Assembly (NCBI RefSeq): GCF_902167145.1
Contig: NC_050098.1
Location: forward strand, 114,304,207 to 114,368,206
Reading direction: 5' to 3'
Length of the DNA: 64,000 bases
From: Zea mays
Taxonomy: Eukaryota; Streptophyta; Magnoliopsida; Poales; Poaceae
Shown here: positions 47,725 to 59,117 of the stretch, one piece after another
Layout: the number at the start of each line of letters is the position of its first letter
Numbering within the stretch: position 1 is the stretch's first letter
Translations under genes and position numbers: made by a program
Notes under the pieces: model-generated
Told to the model about the DNA's origin: nothing
Database searches by the model: none
What the model saw: the letters and a program-made list of their open reading frames with translations, nothing else

Positions 47725-49242
47725 TCAATAGATGTGCTTTGACTCTGGCACAGTGCTATTGACTGTACGAGCTTCGGACTGCTCTCTGAAGTCCCTCTGG
47801 TGTGGAGTATACTGGCTCCCTTCTGGCTGCTGGCCTTGTTGCAACGGAGCTGGAGGCGGAGGCTGTTGCCAGGAAGCTTCAGGCTGACTCGCCGAAGCAA
47901 CAGAAACTGCAGGATGATTACCCACATATTCTGGGATGTAGGGCAAATGATACGAAGCTGTATGCATGACCTGCTTCGGCTGAGCCTGTTGTGCTGCTGC
48001 TTCAGCTATTTCCTTTTGCTTCTGAATAGTAACATGGCACATCCTGGTAGTATGGCCTTTGTTCTCACCGCAGAATAAGCAAAAGATTCTTCTCGGTTGA
48101 TCGCCAAATCTTCCTCCGAAGCCCCTGGCGCCTCTGCCTCTTGGAGCTGGAGGTCGGAAGGAGCTTTGTTGTTGCCCTGAAGCCTGTGAGGAGTATTGTG
48201 GCCTTTGTTGCTGACTCCCTTTATCATCATTCTGAGTAGAATTGTGAATTGACCTGACATGCCTCGGGTAAAACCTTCCTCCGAAGCCCCTGGTCATTTC
48301 AGAAAACCTGAAAGCCTCCTCCCTTCTTTGACGAAAATCATTGTCAGCTCGAATGTATTCGTCCATCTTCTGGAGCAACTTTGCCAGCGTTTGTGGCGGC
48401 TTCCTGGCCAAATACTGTGCTGACGGCCCTGGCCGAAGCCCCTTGATCATAGCCTCAATGACAATCTCATTGGGCACTGTTGGCGCCTGTGCCCTCAATC
48501 GTAGAAACCTTCGGACATATGCCTGAAGGTACTCTTCATGGTCCTGGGTACATTGGAAGAGAGCCTGAGCAGTGACCGGCTTCGTCTGAAACCCTTGAAA
48601 GCTAGTTAACAACAAGTCCTTCAGCTTCTGCCATGAAGTGATCGTTCCTGGTCGAAGGGAGGAATACCAGGTTTGAGCAACACTTCTGACAGCCATAACG
48701 AAAGATTTGGCCATGACTGAAGCATTGCCACCGTACGAAGACACTGTTGCTTCGTAGCTCATCAAAAACTGCTTCGGGTCTGAGTGGCCATCAAATACGG
48801 GGAGCTGAGGCGGCTTGTAGGACGGAGGCCAAGGTGTAGCCTGCAGCTCAGCGGACAGGGGAGAAGCATCATCAAAAACAAAATTCCCATGATGGAAATT
48901 GTCATACCAGTCATCTTCGTCGGGAAAACCCTCCTGATGAAGGTCTTGATGCTGAGGCCTTCGGTGTTGCTCATCCTGAGCAAGATGACGAACTTCTTCA
49001 GAGGCTTCGTCTATCTGCCTCTGCAGTTCAGCTAGCCTGGCCATCTTCTCCTTCTTGCGTTGAACCTGCTGCTGAAGGATTTCCAGATTTTGAATCTCCT
49101 GATCTAGATCATCCTCCGGAGGTGTTGGACTGGTAGCCTTCCTCTTCTGGCTTCGTGCCTCTCTAAGAGAAAGGACGTCTTGATTGGGGTCCAGCGGCTG
49201 CAGCGTGCCAGTCCCTGCTGCTGAAGCCTTCTTCGGCGGCAT
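47725..49242 (-). CDS. Gag of element D, complete
   Basis: The ATG at 49242 (MPPKKASAAGTGTLQ) opens a 505-codon frame with no break. The frame stays open 13 codons further upstream, but only to a TTG. A coiled coil lies at about residues 45-95 (EIQNLEILQQQVQRKKEK). The retrotransposon-gag domain is at about 140-300 (QFLMSYEATVSSYGG, AQTWYSSLRPGTITSWQKL, YVRRFLRLRAQAPTVPNEI). An RG-rich basic region (RGRGARGFGGRFG) precedes one zinc knuckle, CLFCGENKGHTTRMC. Its spacing is C-x2-C-x5-H-x4-C, one residue longer than usual. The tail is glutamine- and proline-rich. It should form particles that package the D RNA; pol must come from another element. The leader after the 5' LTR is only about 74 bp. 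Confidence 0.92.
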   Translation of the reverse strand: MPPKKASAAGTGTLQPLDPNQDVLSLREARSQKRKATSPTPPEDDLDQEIQNLEILQQQVQRKKEKMARLAELQRQIDEASEEVRHLAQDEQHRRPQHQDLHQEGFPDEDDWYDNFHHGNFVFDDASPLSAELQATPWPPSYKPPQLPVFDGHSDPKQFLMSYEATVSSYGGNASVMAKSFVMAVRSVAQTWYSSLRPGTITSWQKLKDLLLTSFQGFQTKPVTAQALFQCTQDHEEYLQAYVRRFLRLRAQAPTVPNEIVIEAMIKGLRPGPSAQYLARKPPQTLAKLLQKMDEYIRADNDFRQRREEAFRFSEMTRGFGGRFYPRHVRSIHNSTQNDDKGSQQQRPQYSSQASGQQQSSFRPPAPRGRGARGFGGRFGDQPRRIFCLFCGENKGHTTRMCHVTIQKQKEIAEAAAQQAQPKQVMHTASYHLPYIPEYVGNHPAVSVASASQPEASWQQPPPPAPLQQGQQPEGSQYTPHQRDFREQSEARTVNSTVPESKHIY

Positions 49243-49298
49243 GACGAAGGTGATGCTTGCCGAAGGTGTTGAAAAGCTCAAGAAATGGAAATGAGTTC

Positions 49299-49316
49299 AC
49301 CGGAGGTGGGCGCCAA
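49299..49316 (-). other. Primer binding site of element D
   Basis: On the minus strand TTGGCGCCCACCTCCGG directly follows the 5' LTR. It differs from the iMet site used by A, B, C and the copia. I cannot say which tRNA matches. Confidence 0.7.
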
Positions 49317-49958
49317 TGTTGTGGACTTGTTCTCAAGTGCTAAGAGTTAAGAACAAGGCAACATAGAAAATGTTAATCGTTAAAGTCCTTCGTCCTCCGA
49401 AGCATTATTTCCCTTAGGATATAATGGTTTACGGACGAAGGTTATGAAGGACGTACCTTCATAAATTCATTAAACAATGACGAAGGAGAAAGTGTAAAGG
49501 ATATAAAAGACAATATGAACGATTATTTATTATTATCAAGCATAAACGGAAATATTATTGAATTACAAGTGTACCTTTAGTCGAGAAGGGATGACAATAC
49601 AAGCGTGACGCAAAAAGTGAATGCCAAGTCAGCGTGAACAGTACGGGGATACTGTTCACCTATTTATAGACACGGGACACAGCCCTTACAAAATTACATT
49701 CATGCCCTTTACATTTGATAATAACTCTATAGTAGTCTATCGAGGTCTGAATAGCCTTTTCATCTTTAAGTCGGTTCCACTCTTTGCTGTCGCGCCGAAG
49801 CTTTCCTGCTCGCACCTTCGGCTCTGTGTCAACCTTCGTATTATTCCGGTCTATTGCAATGCCGACTTTAGTCCGAGGATACCTGTTCACACATTGTACT
49901 ACAGAAGAACTGTTAAATCCTGTTTTTGAGGACCTTCGGACGCCGAAGGTCCCCAACA
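49317..49958 (-). repeat. 5' LTR of element D (right copy)
   Basis: The repeat is 642 bp and matches the left copy except at 49863. The terminal hairpin is at 49930-49952. It promotes transcription toward lower coordinates, into gag. Confidence 0.95.
49660..49669 (-). promoter_or_regulatory. TATA box of the D 5' LTR
   Basis: On the minus strand this is CTATAAATAG, well placed inside the 5' LTR for the genomic RNA start. The left LTR has the same sequence. Confidence 0.6.
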
Positions 49959-49963
49959 GTTCC

Positions 49964-50240
49964 TCTCCTCGTCCGCCCACATATCCCTTCAGACAACCCG
50001 TGTTAATTCGTCCCACTCCTGCCCCGCCCAGAACAATCAGTCGAGTGCCCCTTGTGCTCGTTTCCCTGCCCTTCCAAGTTTTTCGAGTGATTACTTCAAT
50101 TGTGGCAAGTCTGGGCATTTCATCAAAGACTGCCCCTACTCGAAGCAAAACAAATCAAACTTTCAACGGACTTCCGGGAACACAAATCAAGGAAAGGGAA
50201 ACATGGCCAAGCCTCCAGCACGTAGAAATATGAAGAAAAC
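49964..50240 (+). pseudogene. Element C Gag, C-terminal part with damaged zinc knuckle
   Basis: After the second GTTCC the C gag continues with a proline-rich stretch and the knuckle NCGKSGHFIKDCPY at about 50098-50140. The first zinc-binding cysteine appears as tyrosine (TAC at 50092-50094), a G-to-A change if the usual TGC was ancestral. Confidence 0.8.
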
Positions 50241-53200
50241 TGGACGAGTGTATTATACCTAGGTGGCAACTACGCTGGAAGGCGAACCGGTGATGATGGG
50301 TACGTTTCTCGTTGCCAACCACCCAGCAGCTATCCTTTTTGATTCTGTTGCATCGCATACCTTTTTGATTCTGGTGCATCGAATACCTTTATGAGCAAGA
50401 CTTTTGTGGATAAGCATTGCATACATAGCACTGAATCAAGGGAGGGATTTGTTATCCACTCACCTAGGGGTCAAATATTTACTAAGGAAGTAGTCTTCCA
50501 CGTACCTATAACCTTGGCTGGACGTGAGTTCCCTACAAACATGATTGTTATAAAGGGACAAGATATAGATGTGATTTTGGGAATGAACTGTTAGCCCAGA
50601 ATAGAGCCATCATCAATATGGACCAAAGGACCATTAAATTGTGTTATGGTCATGAAGAAGTCCAATTGTCCATCCCTATAGCTGTCCAAGTCAAAGCATC
50701 TGGATTTGTTTTTTAGGCCATAGTACAAGAAATCCAGGATATTCCGGTTGTATGTGAATTTCTGGATGTATTTCCTGAAGACTTACCTAGATTGCCTCCG
50801 GAAAGGGACGTGGAATTTGTGATCGAGTTGAAGCCCGGTACAGCTCCTATTTCTAGAAGGTCGTACCGTATGCCACCTAATAAGCTAGCGGAACTCAAGA
50901 CACAACTACAAGACTTGTTGGAGAAAGGGTTCATTAGACCAAGTTCATCGCCGTGGGGGTGTCCAGCAATCTTCGTGAAGAAGAAGGATTAGACTCTTCG
51001 AATGTGCGTGGACTATAGACCCCTCAATGAAGTTACTATCAAGAACAAGTATCCTCTCCCTCGGATCGATATTTTATTCGATCAACTCACTGGAGCCCGG
51101 GTGTTTTCTAAAATTGATCTCAGATCAGGCTATTATCAGATCCATATTCGACCCGAGGATATACCCAAGACCGCGTTCACCACTCGGTATAGGTTATTTG
51201 AATACTTGGTTATGTATTTTAGATTAACAAATGCTCCAGCCCACTTCACATACTTGATGAACTCGGTATTCATGCCCTAGTTAGACAAGTTTGCAGTGGT
51301 CTTCATTGATGATATTCTGATCTATTCTAAGAATGAGGAGGAGCATACAAAACACCTACGAATCGTGTTAACGCGCTTAAGGGAACATCAGCTGTATGTC
51401 AAATTCAGTAAATGCGTGTTTTGGTTGGAAGAAATCCAATTTCTTGGACATATTTTGTCTGCAAAAGGGATTGCGGTTGATCCCAGCAAAGTCAAGGACA
51501 TTCTGGAATGGAATTCACCTACTATAGTGCATCAAGTTTGGAGTTTCCTTGGATTGGCTAGTTATTGCCACAGATTTATTCTGGATTTCTCCAAAATTGT
51601 TAACCCCATTACAGGGTTAAATAATGATACTAAGTTTGATTGGTACTCCAAATGCAATGAGGCTTTTGAGTAGCTGAAAGTGTTGTTGACCACTGCACCG
51701 GTTTTGGCACAACCGGATATTGAAAGACCTTTTGATGTGTATTGTGACGCGTCAGGTAGTGGACTTGGATGTGTCCTGATGCAAGAAGGACGAGTGATAG
51801 CCTATGCTTCAAGGCAGCTGCGCCGGCGTGAAGAACATTATCCAACTCATGATCTGGAACTAGTTGCAGTAGTTCATGCCCTTAAGATTTGGCGTCATTA
51901 TCTGCTAGGGAATATATGCCATTTGTATACGGATCACAAAAGTTTGAAGTATATCTTTACCTAGTCAGAACTAAACATGAGACAAATAAGGTGGCTTGAG
52001 CTAATCAAAGATTATGACTTGGAAATTCATTATCACCCAAGAAAAGCTAATGTGGTGGCAGATGCTTTAAGTCGTAAGACTTTTTGTCTTTGTCTTACAG
52101 TAAGAGCACCTGACACCACTTTATGTCAAGAAATGGAAAGGTTTAATCTAGGGATAATCCAACAAGGAACCTTAACAAATTTGAAGCTTGATCCAGTTCT
52201 TCTACAAAGAATTAGTGATGCTTAAAGAATAGATAAGGGTATGAAGTATATTCATGAGAAAATGGAGGCCGGCAAGGCAAATTGCTTCAGGAAAGATAAT
52301 CAGGGAGTAATATGGTTTGAAGATCGCATAGTAGTGCCAAAAGATGTTGAAGTCCACCAACAAATCTTGGACGAAGCTCATCTTAGTCGATACTCCATTC
52401 ATCCTGGAAGCACTAAGATGTATCAAGACTTGAAGCAACATTATTGGTGGACTAAAATGAAGATTGAAATCGCACGCTATGTGGCAAAGTGTGACACTTT
52501 CAGACGGGTCAAAGCGATACATATGAAGGCTGCTAGAACGTTGCAATCTCTACCAATCCCAACCTGGAAATGGGAAGATATTAGTATGGATTTCATTGTG
52601 GGATTACCTAGGATAGCTGAAGGATTTGATTCTATTTGGGTCATAATTGACCGGCTTACAAAGACAGCTCATTTTCTACCAGTCAAAACATATTACCCGG
52701 TCATTACTTATGCTCAGATATATGTGGCTCGTATTCTCAGTTTACATGGACTTCCAAAGACGATAGTGTCGGACCGGGGACCACAATTTGTATCCAAGTT
52801 CTGGGAGGAGTTGCACAAATCCTTGGGTACTAAATTACTCCATAGTTCGGCTTATCATCCTCAAACAAGTGGACAAACTGAGATGGTAAATTAGATACTT
52901 GAAGATATGCTACAAGCATGTGTCCTGGAATTTTCACAGAAATGAGATGATTGACTGTCATTGGTAGAATTTTCCTATAATAATAATAATTATCAAGAAA
53001 GCATTAAGATGGCACCATTTGAAGCACTGTACGGACGACGATGCCGAACACCCTTAAATTGGTCTGAACCCGAGGAACAGTGGTTTTTCAGGCCTGACTT
53101 GGTTAAAGAAACAGATGAAAAAGTTCAACGGATAAGACACAACTTGAAAGAAGCTCAAGCTCGACAGAAAAACTATGCAGATAAACGACGCCGACCTTTG

Positions 53201-53640
53201 GTCTTTCAAGTTTAGGATCATGTATACCTGAAAGTATCACCGATGAAGGGTGTTAGCCGGTTCGGGGTAAAAGGAAAGTTGGCACTCCGATATATTGGTC
53301 CATTCCTATTCTTGAACAATGCGGACCAGTGGCGTACAGACTTCAACTGCCTGAATCATTATCTGCGGTGCATAATGTGTTCCATGTATCTCAGTTGAAG
53401 AAATGCCTTCGGATTCCTGATTGAACCATAGATGTGGTGGATGTTACTTTGGAACCATACTTGACTTATTCGGAACATCCCATTCGAGTTCTGGATCAAA
53501 AGGATAGAATCACACAAAAAGGACTCTCAAATTCTCTGAGGTACAATGGAACCAACACACTGAAGACGAAGCTACCTAGGAAACTCAGGATTTCTTGGAG
53601 AAACATTTTCCTAGGTTTTTTGCTTCATGTAACCTGTAAG
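50241..53640 (+). pseudogene. Element C pol: protease, RT, RNase H, integrase, chromodomain
   Basis: Protease is at about 50240-50600, with TAG at 50260 and a duplication in the active site. From 50792 to 53215 one frame runs through RT ([20 protein letters not shown]; catalytic [12 protein letters not shown] at about 51296), RNase H ([26 protein letters not shown]) and integrase. Stops are at 50990, 51278, 51671, 51962, 52223, 52892, 52943, 52952 and 53213. The integrase zinc finger has lost its last cysteine (CDTF). The catalytic D, D, E are in MDFIVGLP, VSDRGPQF and GQTEMVN. A chromodomain-like end (VQWNQHTEDEAT) lies near 53540-53640 in another frame. Products would copy and integrate the element; this copy is dead. 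Confidence 0.92.
50334..50385 (+). repeat. 26-bp tandem duplication in the C protease active site
   Basis: Two adjacent 26-bp units begin CCTTTTTGATTCTG and end CATA or AATA, with differences inside (GTTGCATCGCATA against GTGCATCGAATA context). They cover the codons for the active-site FDSGAS box. Because 26 is not a multiple of three, the copy also shifts the frame. Confidence 0.85.
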
Positions 53641-53792
53641 ATTTGTATACCTTATTGTAAAGTTGAAACAAGCCCCATACCACCCCTACTTTGTAAGATA
53701 AATAAGGAAATAAAGTTGTGACGTGTTTCCTTTTCCATTACTCACCCTAGGACCTTAAATCTCGGGACGATATTCTTTTATGGGGTGAAGGA
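53641..53792 (+). other. Element C 3' untranslated end and polypurine tract
   Basis: After the chromodomain remnant comes AT-rich sequence and then TTATGGGGTGAAGGA immediately before the 3' LTR. This is the probable polypurine tract (about 53778-53791). Confidence 0.6.
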
Positions 53793-56700
53793 TGTAACAC
53801 CCCTGGTGTTACCAGAACTAAAATTTGAGAATGACATCATATGCATTGATGTGTCATTATGTTTGTTACACCTAGAATGCATCCACTAGGCAAAAACTTC
53901 AAAACAAGTGTGATGTGATGACTTGAAGTGTTCTTAACCCTAGAATAGGGTACTTAACTAGGGGTTTGGGGTATATGGGTGAATGTGAGGCCAAATTGAG
54001 TATTACCTCAAAAGTTATTGGAAATGTTCACAAGAGATTAAGTTTGATGAATTTGAGTGGCACAAAAACCCTAAAGCACTCAAAACCCTAAATGGAACCC
54101 TAGAAACCCTAATTTGTGCCCTATATGGTGATTTTGATTTCTAGACACTTTTGGACCAAAATGCATATATCAAAGTGATAAAGTATCAAAAACTAAACAA
54201 CTTTTGCTTTGGAAGATTTTCATGTAACGTGGAATAAGTTGGACTTAATTGCAAAAAGCCTCAAGAGCATCTATGTGGCTTAACTCTGAAAAATCAGTGC
54301 GATTACGCCAAGTTTGGGGCCTTGTATTTCCTAATCCATGAAGATTTTTCCCCAAGTCATTACAATAAACTTGTAGAGCTATGTTAGGGGTACAAGTTTG
54401 ATTAAGTGACTAAGCATTAGTGTTGTACAGAAATTGGAGAAAAATAGACATGAAGTTGGACTGTCAGTCAACCTTAAGACTGAATTTTGACCATCAGTGA
54501 AATTGGATGAACTTTGAGATTGATTTGCGGGGGATTTAGTGGATGATTGAGCAAGGTCTTTGTAACAAAGTTGTAGCTGGTACATTGGAAAACAACTTTG
54601 ATACAAGCAGGTGAGTGAGTTGCCACACGAAAATTGGAGAAAAAAGCGCTTCAATTCGCTCTGTCAGAACAACCGATCAAGAACGCGATGGTACAGTATC
54701 TGCAAAAGATCACAAATGCAGTGAATGTTGCCACCGGTGAACTCCGTGCCATGATCCTCGCCAGCGTTGTGATTTGTGCACTCTGGTGTGTGGATAACGA
54801 TCGACGGTGAAAAGATCTTGCGCGAGGATGACCTTGGGGCACTGTTTTGCCCTATCGTCGTACCCACTTGCACTGGCGATGTGGCTGCGCGACCGTCACC
54901 GTCGTGCCGCTGTCTAGCTTGGTTGTGACACAACTTAAGTCATCTCACCACTCGTCGCAAGCCGTGAAGACTCGGCAGTGACCGCCGTAGACCATAAACC
55001 AGTGAGCGCCACGTTAGCAACTCCGGTGACTCATCCCCCTTTCTCACCGTGAATGCTTCCCTGTCCAAATTCGCCCTCCTCGCGGTCGTCCTCTATAAAT
55101 TGATGCCTCGGCCTGTTCCGCTAGATTATTACGAACACAGAGCCCCCACTCTCGCCCTCGATTAGCCACCATTGCCGGAGACTTTCGTTCTTCCCCCCAA
55201 ATCTGTTGTCTGCGCCACCATGAGACGCCACGCCGTGGCCAGTCACCTCAAGGTCCACCCTCGCCCTCCTTGTCTGTGTTTCAATGCCCATGCATGCTTG
55301 TGATGCTCGTTGGCTCGACCAATTAAGCTATACCACGCTAGATCATTAGGAATGCGTCAGGAATGTCTCAAACTTCGCGGGTGTGCGTGGACCGAGCTCT
55401 AGAACGGCATTCAGACCAAATTGGTGATTCCCAGTGGAGCGCCAAGGTTAGAATTAGGCGTAGACCGAATTAGAGCATGGATTATTGAGTATGGCTGCCT
55501 GTACAAGTTCGCTGGAGCACCCACGCCGTCGTCCATCGTCGCGAACCCGTTCTTGAAAAGAAGAAAGAATACAGGGGCCTTAGTGCACATGTCAGAGACA
55601 CAAGGGAATAGTGAATAAGGATTCTTTACGGGTTTTTTGAATCACCGAGGACCCCTATGCAAAATCACCAGCGTGGGCGTGTGTGGGTGCGCTTTGCCTG
55701 GTCGTGGGCCGGATCGAGCTAGATTCAGCCCAGTACTATTCATACTTTTCCTTTTTTTTCTTTTTTCAACCAGACTTGGAAATTTATAGGAAATTCTAGA
55801 AAAATGGTAAAATTATGTCACCAATTTTGCTAGACTCCTAAATTCATCTAGTATTTAATAAAAATAGTTCCAATATTTTTAGTTCAAACCTGGAATTATT
55901 TAGCACTTAAAGATGCCTAAACCTTGCCTTTTAGAATTTTAGAATTAATTTGGTAGCTCCAAAAATAATAAAACTTTTTGGGTAAGTTTAGTTTGAGGAT
56001 TAAAGCCCTTGGGTAGAGTTTGACATGCTTTGGACTTTATTTGGTCCCAAACCCAATACACTAGCTTTCTAGGGTATAATTGCCTAACCCTAATAGAGTA
56101 CTAACTTAGGAAACCCTAGTAACTAGTATGTACCATGAAGGAAAGTTGTATTCAAGATACAACTTGGTATATTTCCCTTATATACCTGCATATTCATAGC
56201 ATCAAATAAGCATTCATATATATATATATATTGTTATGTATAGAAAACGAAGAAGAAGTTGTAGTCGAAGAAGTTGCCCCGCAAGCTAAGAATCCCCCGG
56301 TTGAGAACAACTTCTATTTTGACATCTGTGGGACAGACCCAGAACCTCCTGCAACACAATGCAAGCCCTGGTGCACTTACCCCTTTCCTTGTTTTAAACT
56401 CTTTATCACTTGAGATGATGCATTAGGTGATAGGAGTTGTGTGCTAAACAATTGCTGCATTTCCTTCCTTGGAACTGATTACCAGTCCTTGATACCTGTT
56501 TTACTTAAAAATTTTCTGATGCTTAGCTTTGCTTTAGAGAACAAAATGTTTTGGTTTAAACAAAAGATGATGCTTCATATGGGAGGGAAAGTTTTCAAAG
56601 AAAAGACTTGACGGTGAATCCATCATGGCCATGATGGGTTCAATATCTGAAAAGATGTAACTCTGTGAGGTACCAAATTTTGGGTTGTAAATGATAAAGA

Positions 56701-57781
56701 CGAGACCGGGCGGGTGACATGCACGAGAAGGAAGTCTCGGGGTAGTGTCTCCGTCTGAGTCAATTAAGGACCGTATCGATGTAGGCTTGATGATCAAGGA
56801 CCTTTTAACTAGCCACATGCCTCATCATGGGTAAGCTTTGCCTCGGTCGGACCAATACCAGAAAGGCCACCACGCAATGGGAATGGAGAGATGGCGAGAG
56901 TAGCGTCTACCCTCTGTGGCAAGAGGCTGGAATCTGTGCTCTCGGTTGGCGTGAACCCATTCTGGTCTTAAGAAACTTGGTGGCGAGTTGACATATGCAA
57001 GGGTTAAGTGCTACATATGTCATGTGGTCGGAGATCCCCAGCTGGGTATTAATCAATTCAGATCGCCGTTACTTCTCGGACATGAAGACTTGGTCACTGA
57101 CTTACACATAGCAATCAAGTGAACTCAAGAGGTGATAAAAGATGGCTAGTGTAGGCTAAGTGCCTGAACTAGGATAGAAAGAACTCTAGATACAGGTAAT
57201 GACTTAACTTGATAATAAAACTGGATTTTTAAGGATCCACTATCAGTAAGCTTTTTTGCAAACAGAGTTTTTGATTCTTGATCAGCTTTACCTTGAATCC
57301 CACAAGCTAGCACATCCTTGAGAAGTCTTTTTCCTTTGTTGGGTAAGACTTTCGAAAGTACACTCTATACTCAGGGTTTTCGAACCCATGTTGTTGTACG
57401 TGATGAAACAGCCGAGTTTTGCTGTTTCTGCTCGAAGGTGGTGCGAAAGCAGGAGGAAATTTAGTAAACTCGTTGGCGGGAGGATGTTTTACCTCCCTAT
57501 TATGTAATAATAAGTTATGCACTCATCCACCCGATGTTGTAATAAATACTCTCTCTATATTTTATGAATGTAAATTAAATTATTGTAATACATTTCCGCT
57601 TATTCTTTACTCCGATTGTGTGTGTAATGTCTGCGTGATGGGTGAAGCGCTCTTGGGCGATATGATGAAGATACAGATCACCGAACTTGTCGAGTGATTA
57701 TGCGCATCTACATGGTTGTCCTAGGTCCTAAGGACAAGGACATCTGTAGGTGGGCCTAATACTTTGGGAGGTTCCGTGACA
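53793..57781 (+). repeat. 3' LTR of element C
   Basis: The repeat is 3989 bp and matches 36818-40787 with many substitutions and small indels. One indel is an expanded AT repeat (TATATATATATATA) at about 56217-56231, absent from the left copy. Confidence 0.92.
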
Positions 57782-57807
57782 CTTATGGATGTTTTTTGTT
57801 TATATAG

Positions 57808-58891
57808 GAAGCTATGTGTGGCCAAAATCCTAGTGACATTGAGGTCTACCAGGAGGGCCACAAAGGACCAGACCCTAACAACCCTGACCAGCCTGTAGCC
57901 AGATGGCCACTGATCGGCTAGTGTGTTTTGGCCCAAAATTACAAACGTTCAAAGTATAGAAATTCCTGCATTTGTAAGGTTGTGAATGATGTATAGGTGG
58001 CATATGGGGAGGAGATGGTTCGGCGCCATGGCCCTGACTTCGACTGGTGACATGAACCGGTGGATCCCTCGATGGTGTACGCAAGTGGTGGTGGAAAAGC
58101 GCATGGACGGTAAGCTCTAACTTATGAGATTACATGATTGATACAAAATTCATCATGCAGTAATCACAATTTTTGAATCACTTATAGATACGCACTCTTC
58201 GAGGGATTCATTGACTCATCGTCGGTGAGATCTCAGAGGACGGGTTCGTCTTCCCGTAGCTCGTGCTCTCGTCGATTGAATGAGCAGGAGTTGGAGATTA
58301 TGAGGATGCGTGAGGAGATGAGACAATAATGAGAATTTATGGAGGCTTGCAATGCACATAATCAAGCGATGTATCAAGTGAGTATACATAATCCAAACTC
58401 TAAATTCTTATATTTCAATACATCATCTTCAATAGTAACACATATGTTTAATAGTTAATGCAGCAACAGGGCATGACACCAAATATTCCATCGCCACCAC
58501 AATGGAGCCAGTTTGCATCCACACCAGCTCCAGTACGTTAATCTTAGCAAATTCTCTTAATAACATTGTCTAAACTAGAAATTCATCTAGTTAGTGTAGT
58601 AGCAAAACTTGAACCGTATACTTAAATTGTTGAATATTCTTTAACTAGGGATTTGGGACTCAACAGTTCAACACCCCTCCGACACATATACCTGCACCTT
58701 GAGATAGGGTACGTTTGATAACTCTCGATGAATTTATACACTTGTATACTTAACTTGTTGATATTTGCTTCCTTGCATAGGTTACGCTCGAAGCGGGTGG
58801 GAGTGGGTCTGATCCCACATCAGGTACTGGATTTGTAGAGTCCCTCTTCGCGTACCCTCCTCCTGGTCGCGGCAGCGGCCAAAAGCTCTAA
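57808..58891 (+). pseudogene. CACTA second gene, 3' exons
   Basis: The gene resumes after element C. An exon from 57808 encodes EVYQEGHKGPDPNNPDQ, a hallmark of plant En/Spm Transposase_24-type proteins. Further plausible exons end at 58109, 58188-58377, 58464-58532 and 58781-58891, each with GT/AG borders. They encode SGGGKAHGRYALFEGFIDS and a coiled stretch NEQELEIMRMREEM, ending RGSGQKL with TAA at 58889-58891. Stops at about 57917, 58048 and 58327 show it is dead. Confidence 0.6.
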
Positions 58892-59117
58892 CCATCCAAG
58901 TGGTGGTTATCACTAAATATGGTGTTTGGTCGTATTTGTTTCTTAACTCGTGCATGCTATATTTTCGTGAACTAAACACTTTAACTTATCTCGTTGTTGC
59001 TATTTGAAATGTTTATGTAATTCTCGTTGGTGATGTGAAGTATTTGTGAACTATGTCAATGTATGTGTTTGCAATGTGACCAATATTGATCTATGTTATG
59101 TCTGATGATATATATGT
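58892..59117 (+). other. 3' flank of the left CACTA copy, cut off
   Basis: AT-rich sequence follows the stop codon, with no subterminal CCGTCGGC repeats and no terminus. It ends at the junction with the inverted copy, around TTTTGGC at 59118-59124. Confidence 0.6.

Larger units (their letters stand above)
42600..49958 (-). mobile_element. Gypsy element D: young, non-autonomous, Tat-like, with antisense gene
   Basis: The element is 7359 bp, with two 642-bp LTRs and a perfect TSD GTTCC at 42595-42599 and 49959-49963. On the minus strand the order is 5' LTR, primer site, complete gag, repeat spacer, a region carrying a large plus-strand gene, polypurine tract, 3' LTR. No protease, RT or integrase is present. 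The LTRs differ at only one base that I can find, so insertion was very recent. Tat-lineage gypsy elements of grasses are known to carry antisense ORFs, and the gag and layout fit that lineage. Confidence 0.92.
36818..57781 (+). mobile_element. Gypsy element C: Tekay-like chromovirus, split by element D
   Basis: The element spans 20,964 bp, of which 7.36 kb is the later insertion D with its TSD. LTRs of 3970 and 3989 bp start TGTAACACCC and end TTCCGTGACA. The TSD CTTAT is perfect at 36813-36817 and 57782-57786. Order on plus: LTR, primer site, coiled-coil ORF, gag, protease, RT, RNase H, integrase, chromodomain-like tail, LTR. It disrupts the second CACTA gene. The LTRs differ at about 6 of the first 80 positions, so it is much older than D. 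Confidence 0.93.
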
